A stretch of DNA of 64,000 nucleotides, taken from positions 52,343 through 116,342 of the forward strand of contig JAEWAK010000030.1 of the NCBI GenBank assembly GCA_023391695.1, read 5' to 3'. The stretch comes from Bacillota bacterium (GTDB lineage Bacteria > Bacillota > Clostridia > Lachnospirales > Lachnospiraceae). The notes beneath the pieces were generated by a model. That model did not search any database. It was given only the letters and a program-made list of their open reading frames with translations, and was not told the DNA's origin. The position numbers and the translations under genes are program-made. Shown one piece after another: positions 62,839-64,000 of this stretch; within the stretch, counting starts at the first letter, position 1; every line of letters starts with the position of its first letter.

Positions 62839-63777
62839 TCATTTTGTGTGAATAGGTAGATGAAAATCCAATCTATCAAACTTCCTCAATATATCCAAAT
62901 TGGATGTAATATTATGAGTACCCCAATAATAATTTCCGATTGCTTGCTCAGCGACACACCATCGTTTGCCATCTGGGTGCGGGTTGTTTTGTTCAAATGC
63001 GTTTAATTCTTCCTCAGGTGCTAATTGAATCTCATTTGTATTTTGCAGTGTATTAATAATCGAATCCAGATTTATATCCACGACATGTTTAAGTTCCGGA
63101 TAATGCTTGCTATTTGGCGAACCAACAAAGTACACAGGCAACGGCAACCAAAAGGGCCATGTTGCAGGGTCAAACGATTTCATTTCCAAAGATACAGGGT
63201 CATAATCCGGGACGCCATTAAGTAAAATTTGCCCGCTCAACTTATACTTGTCTTTTAAAATCACTGCCTTGTGGTAGATATCACTGCTTTCGTCTGCATA
63301 TTTGAGTATAAAGTCTGAAAGACGTTTGGTTACTCCAATATCAGCTTCCGTGGCTTTCTTTGGATCGAAATGAAACCATGGCAAATGTGCAAAATCATTG
63401 TTGCTGGGGATTCCTTGCATTCCCACCCAGCCGTTTTCCAACAAGTATATACCGGAAGCAAGGTATTTGATTATACCCATTATAATCGTATCTTTTGTAC
63501 AACTAACATAATCGCCTGTCGTGTCCAAATAATCTAATGCTATGCATACCGTATAGGGGGAAGAATTAGGGTTCCAGTTATTACACTCAATGTTGTATCC
63601 AAAACCGCCATCCTCATTTTGATAGCTGGACAGAACCGAAAGGAAATCCTCACAGCTCCCGTTCTCAAAAAGATATTTCCACTTGGTAAAGTCAAGCGGT
63701 CTTGCATTGCGATAAACCAGTTTTCTCAATCTTATAAAATAATCTATAGATAATTTTTTCAAGATCATTACCCCCAT
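62839..63777 (-). CDS. Prenyltransferase/terpene-cyclase-like repeat protein, about 310 residues
   Basis: A helical protein with a single QW-like motif, VLSSYQNEDGGFGYNIECNN, as in alpha/alpha-barrel prenyltransferase and squalene cyclase repeats. HLPWFHFDPKK and WPFWLPLPVYFVGS are also typical of a small bacterial family with this fold. The catalytic DxDD of cyclases is absent. The function is unknown. The start is uncertain: ATG at 63777 has no site, while a TTG at 63762 has GGGGG eight bases upstream. It lies between the two copies of the tRNA-Gly 3' end. Confidence 0.65.
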   Translation of the reverse strand: MGVMILKKLSIDYFIRLRKLVYRNARPLDFTKWKYLFENGSCEDFLSVLSSYQNEDGGFGYNIECNNWNPNSSPYTVCIALDYLDTTGDYVSCTKDTIIMGIIKYLASGIYLLENGWVGMQGIPSNNDFAHLPWFHFDPKKATEADIGVTKRLSDFILKYADESSDIYHKAVILKDKYKLSGQILLNGVPDYDPVSLEMKSFDPATWPFWLPLPVYFVGSPNSKHYPELKHVVDINLDSIINTLQNTNEIQLAPEEELNAFEQNNPHPDGKRWCVAEQAIGNYYWGTHNITSNLDILRKFDRLDFHLPIHTK

Positions 63778-63921
63778 GTTTATATAAATAATCTTCGTTA
63801 CAAAATCATAATACCATATTGATAAAAATAAACAAATAAATTATCATGAATGAAGCTCTGAAAAAGAGCGACAAAAGACTAGAAAATAATAGTGCACATA
63901 CGTCGCACATATCAGCGCAAC

Positions 63922-63948
63922 AAAAAACCCCTTGAAAATCAAGGGATT
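63922..63948 (-). terminator. Terminator of the tRNA-Gly transcript
   Basis: On the minus strand ATCCCTTG and CAAGGGGT form the stem around ATTTT, followed by six T. It lies directly after the tRNA. Confidence 0.8.
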
Positions 63949-63953
63949 TCGTA

Positions 63954-64000
63954 AGCGCGAGACGGGATTCGAACCCGCGACCCTCGCCTTGGCAAGGCGA
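63954..64000 (-). tRNA. tRNA-Gly, anticodon GCC (5' part outside window)
   Basis: Seen from the window edge on the minus strand: anticodon stem-loop TCGCC TTGCCAA GGCGA (anticodon GCC), T-arm GCGGG TTCGAAT CCCGT, acceptor 3' strand CTCGCGC and discriminator T. No CCA is encoded. The D-arm and 5' acceptor are beyond the end. Confidence 0.9.

Noticed and set aside
1..64000. CRISPR array
   Set aside because: No series of regularly spaced repeats of 25-40 bases was seen on either strand.

Overview
The window looks like chromosomal DNA of a low-GC Gram-positive anaerobe of the class Clostridia, probably Lachnospiraceae. The evidence is strong AGGAGG-type ribosome binding sites, a PyrD/PyrK two-subunit dihydroorotate dehydrogenase, a T-box leader, a Csp/S8-type pseudoprotease, SLH-like repeats and a Tad-type assembly operon without a secretin. 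The family is an inference; nothing in the window names the species.

Layout. (1) 1-2.6 kb: the 3' end of a CNNM/HlyC-type gene, a scrap of an IS3-like end, a hydrolase fragment, a nucleotidyltransferase, and a small secreted Cys-containing protein. (2) 2.7-22.5 kb: a 13-gene minus-strand operon. In transcription order it encodes a MinD-like protein, a CpaB/SAF protein, two more MinD-like proteins, a CpaF-type ATPase, a double TadB/TadC-like membrane protein, two pilin-like proteins, a 1722-residue beta-helix/Ig/coiled-coil/Big2 protein, two pseudopilin-like proteins, an SLH-like protein and a 1098-residue secreted protein. It reads as a divergent Tad-like surface-appendage or secretion system. 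(3) 22.9-24.2 kb: two small unknown genes. (4) 24.5-42.1 kb: two blocks of pyrimidine genes on the same strand, pyrC-pyrF and pyrK-pyrD-pyrE. Between them lie about 12 kb of unrelated genes: GNAT, two DUF2087-like proteins, a GT2, a YfhO-like protein, a cyclophilin, an Xaa-Pro aminopeptidase, and a T-box-controlled transsulfuration pair. (5) 42.2-44.2 kb: hairpin clusters, two small plus-strand genes (one only 22 codons) and a DUF3298-like gene. (6) 44.2-49.1 kb: two Gfo/Idh/MocA oxidoreductases and two TIM-barrel isomerases, divergent from an AraC regulator. (7) 49.2-52.1 kb: an Erm rRNA methyltransferase with a 7-codon leader peptide and attenuator, divergent from a MATE transporter. (8) 52.2-58.6 kb: GH42 beta-galactosidase, a GT2/PlsY-like pair, a methyltransferase stub, a Csp-like pseudoprotease and a small membrane protein. 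(9) 58.6-64 kb: a decaying region with several interrupted genes, a tRNA-Ala, a tRNA-Gly cut by the window end, and a second copy of the tRNA-Gly 3' end 1.3 kb away.

The best candidates for new biology are the Tad-like operon, with three MinD-like proteins that lack the P-loop lysine and very large surface proteins, and the Erm leader/attenuator ending in the Arg-Leu-Arg macrolide arrest motif. Intergenic hairpin families recur across the window. All functions are read from sequence motifs only; no database search was run.
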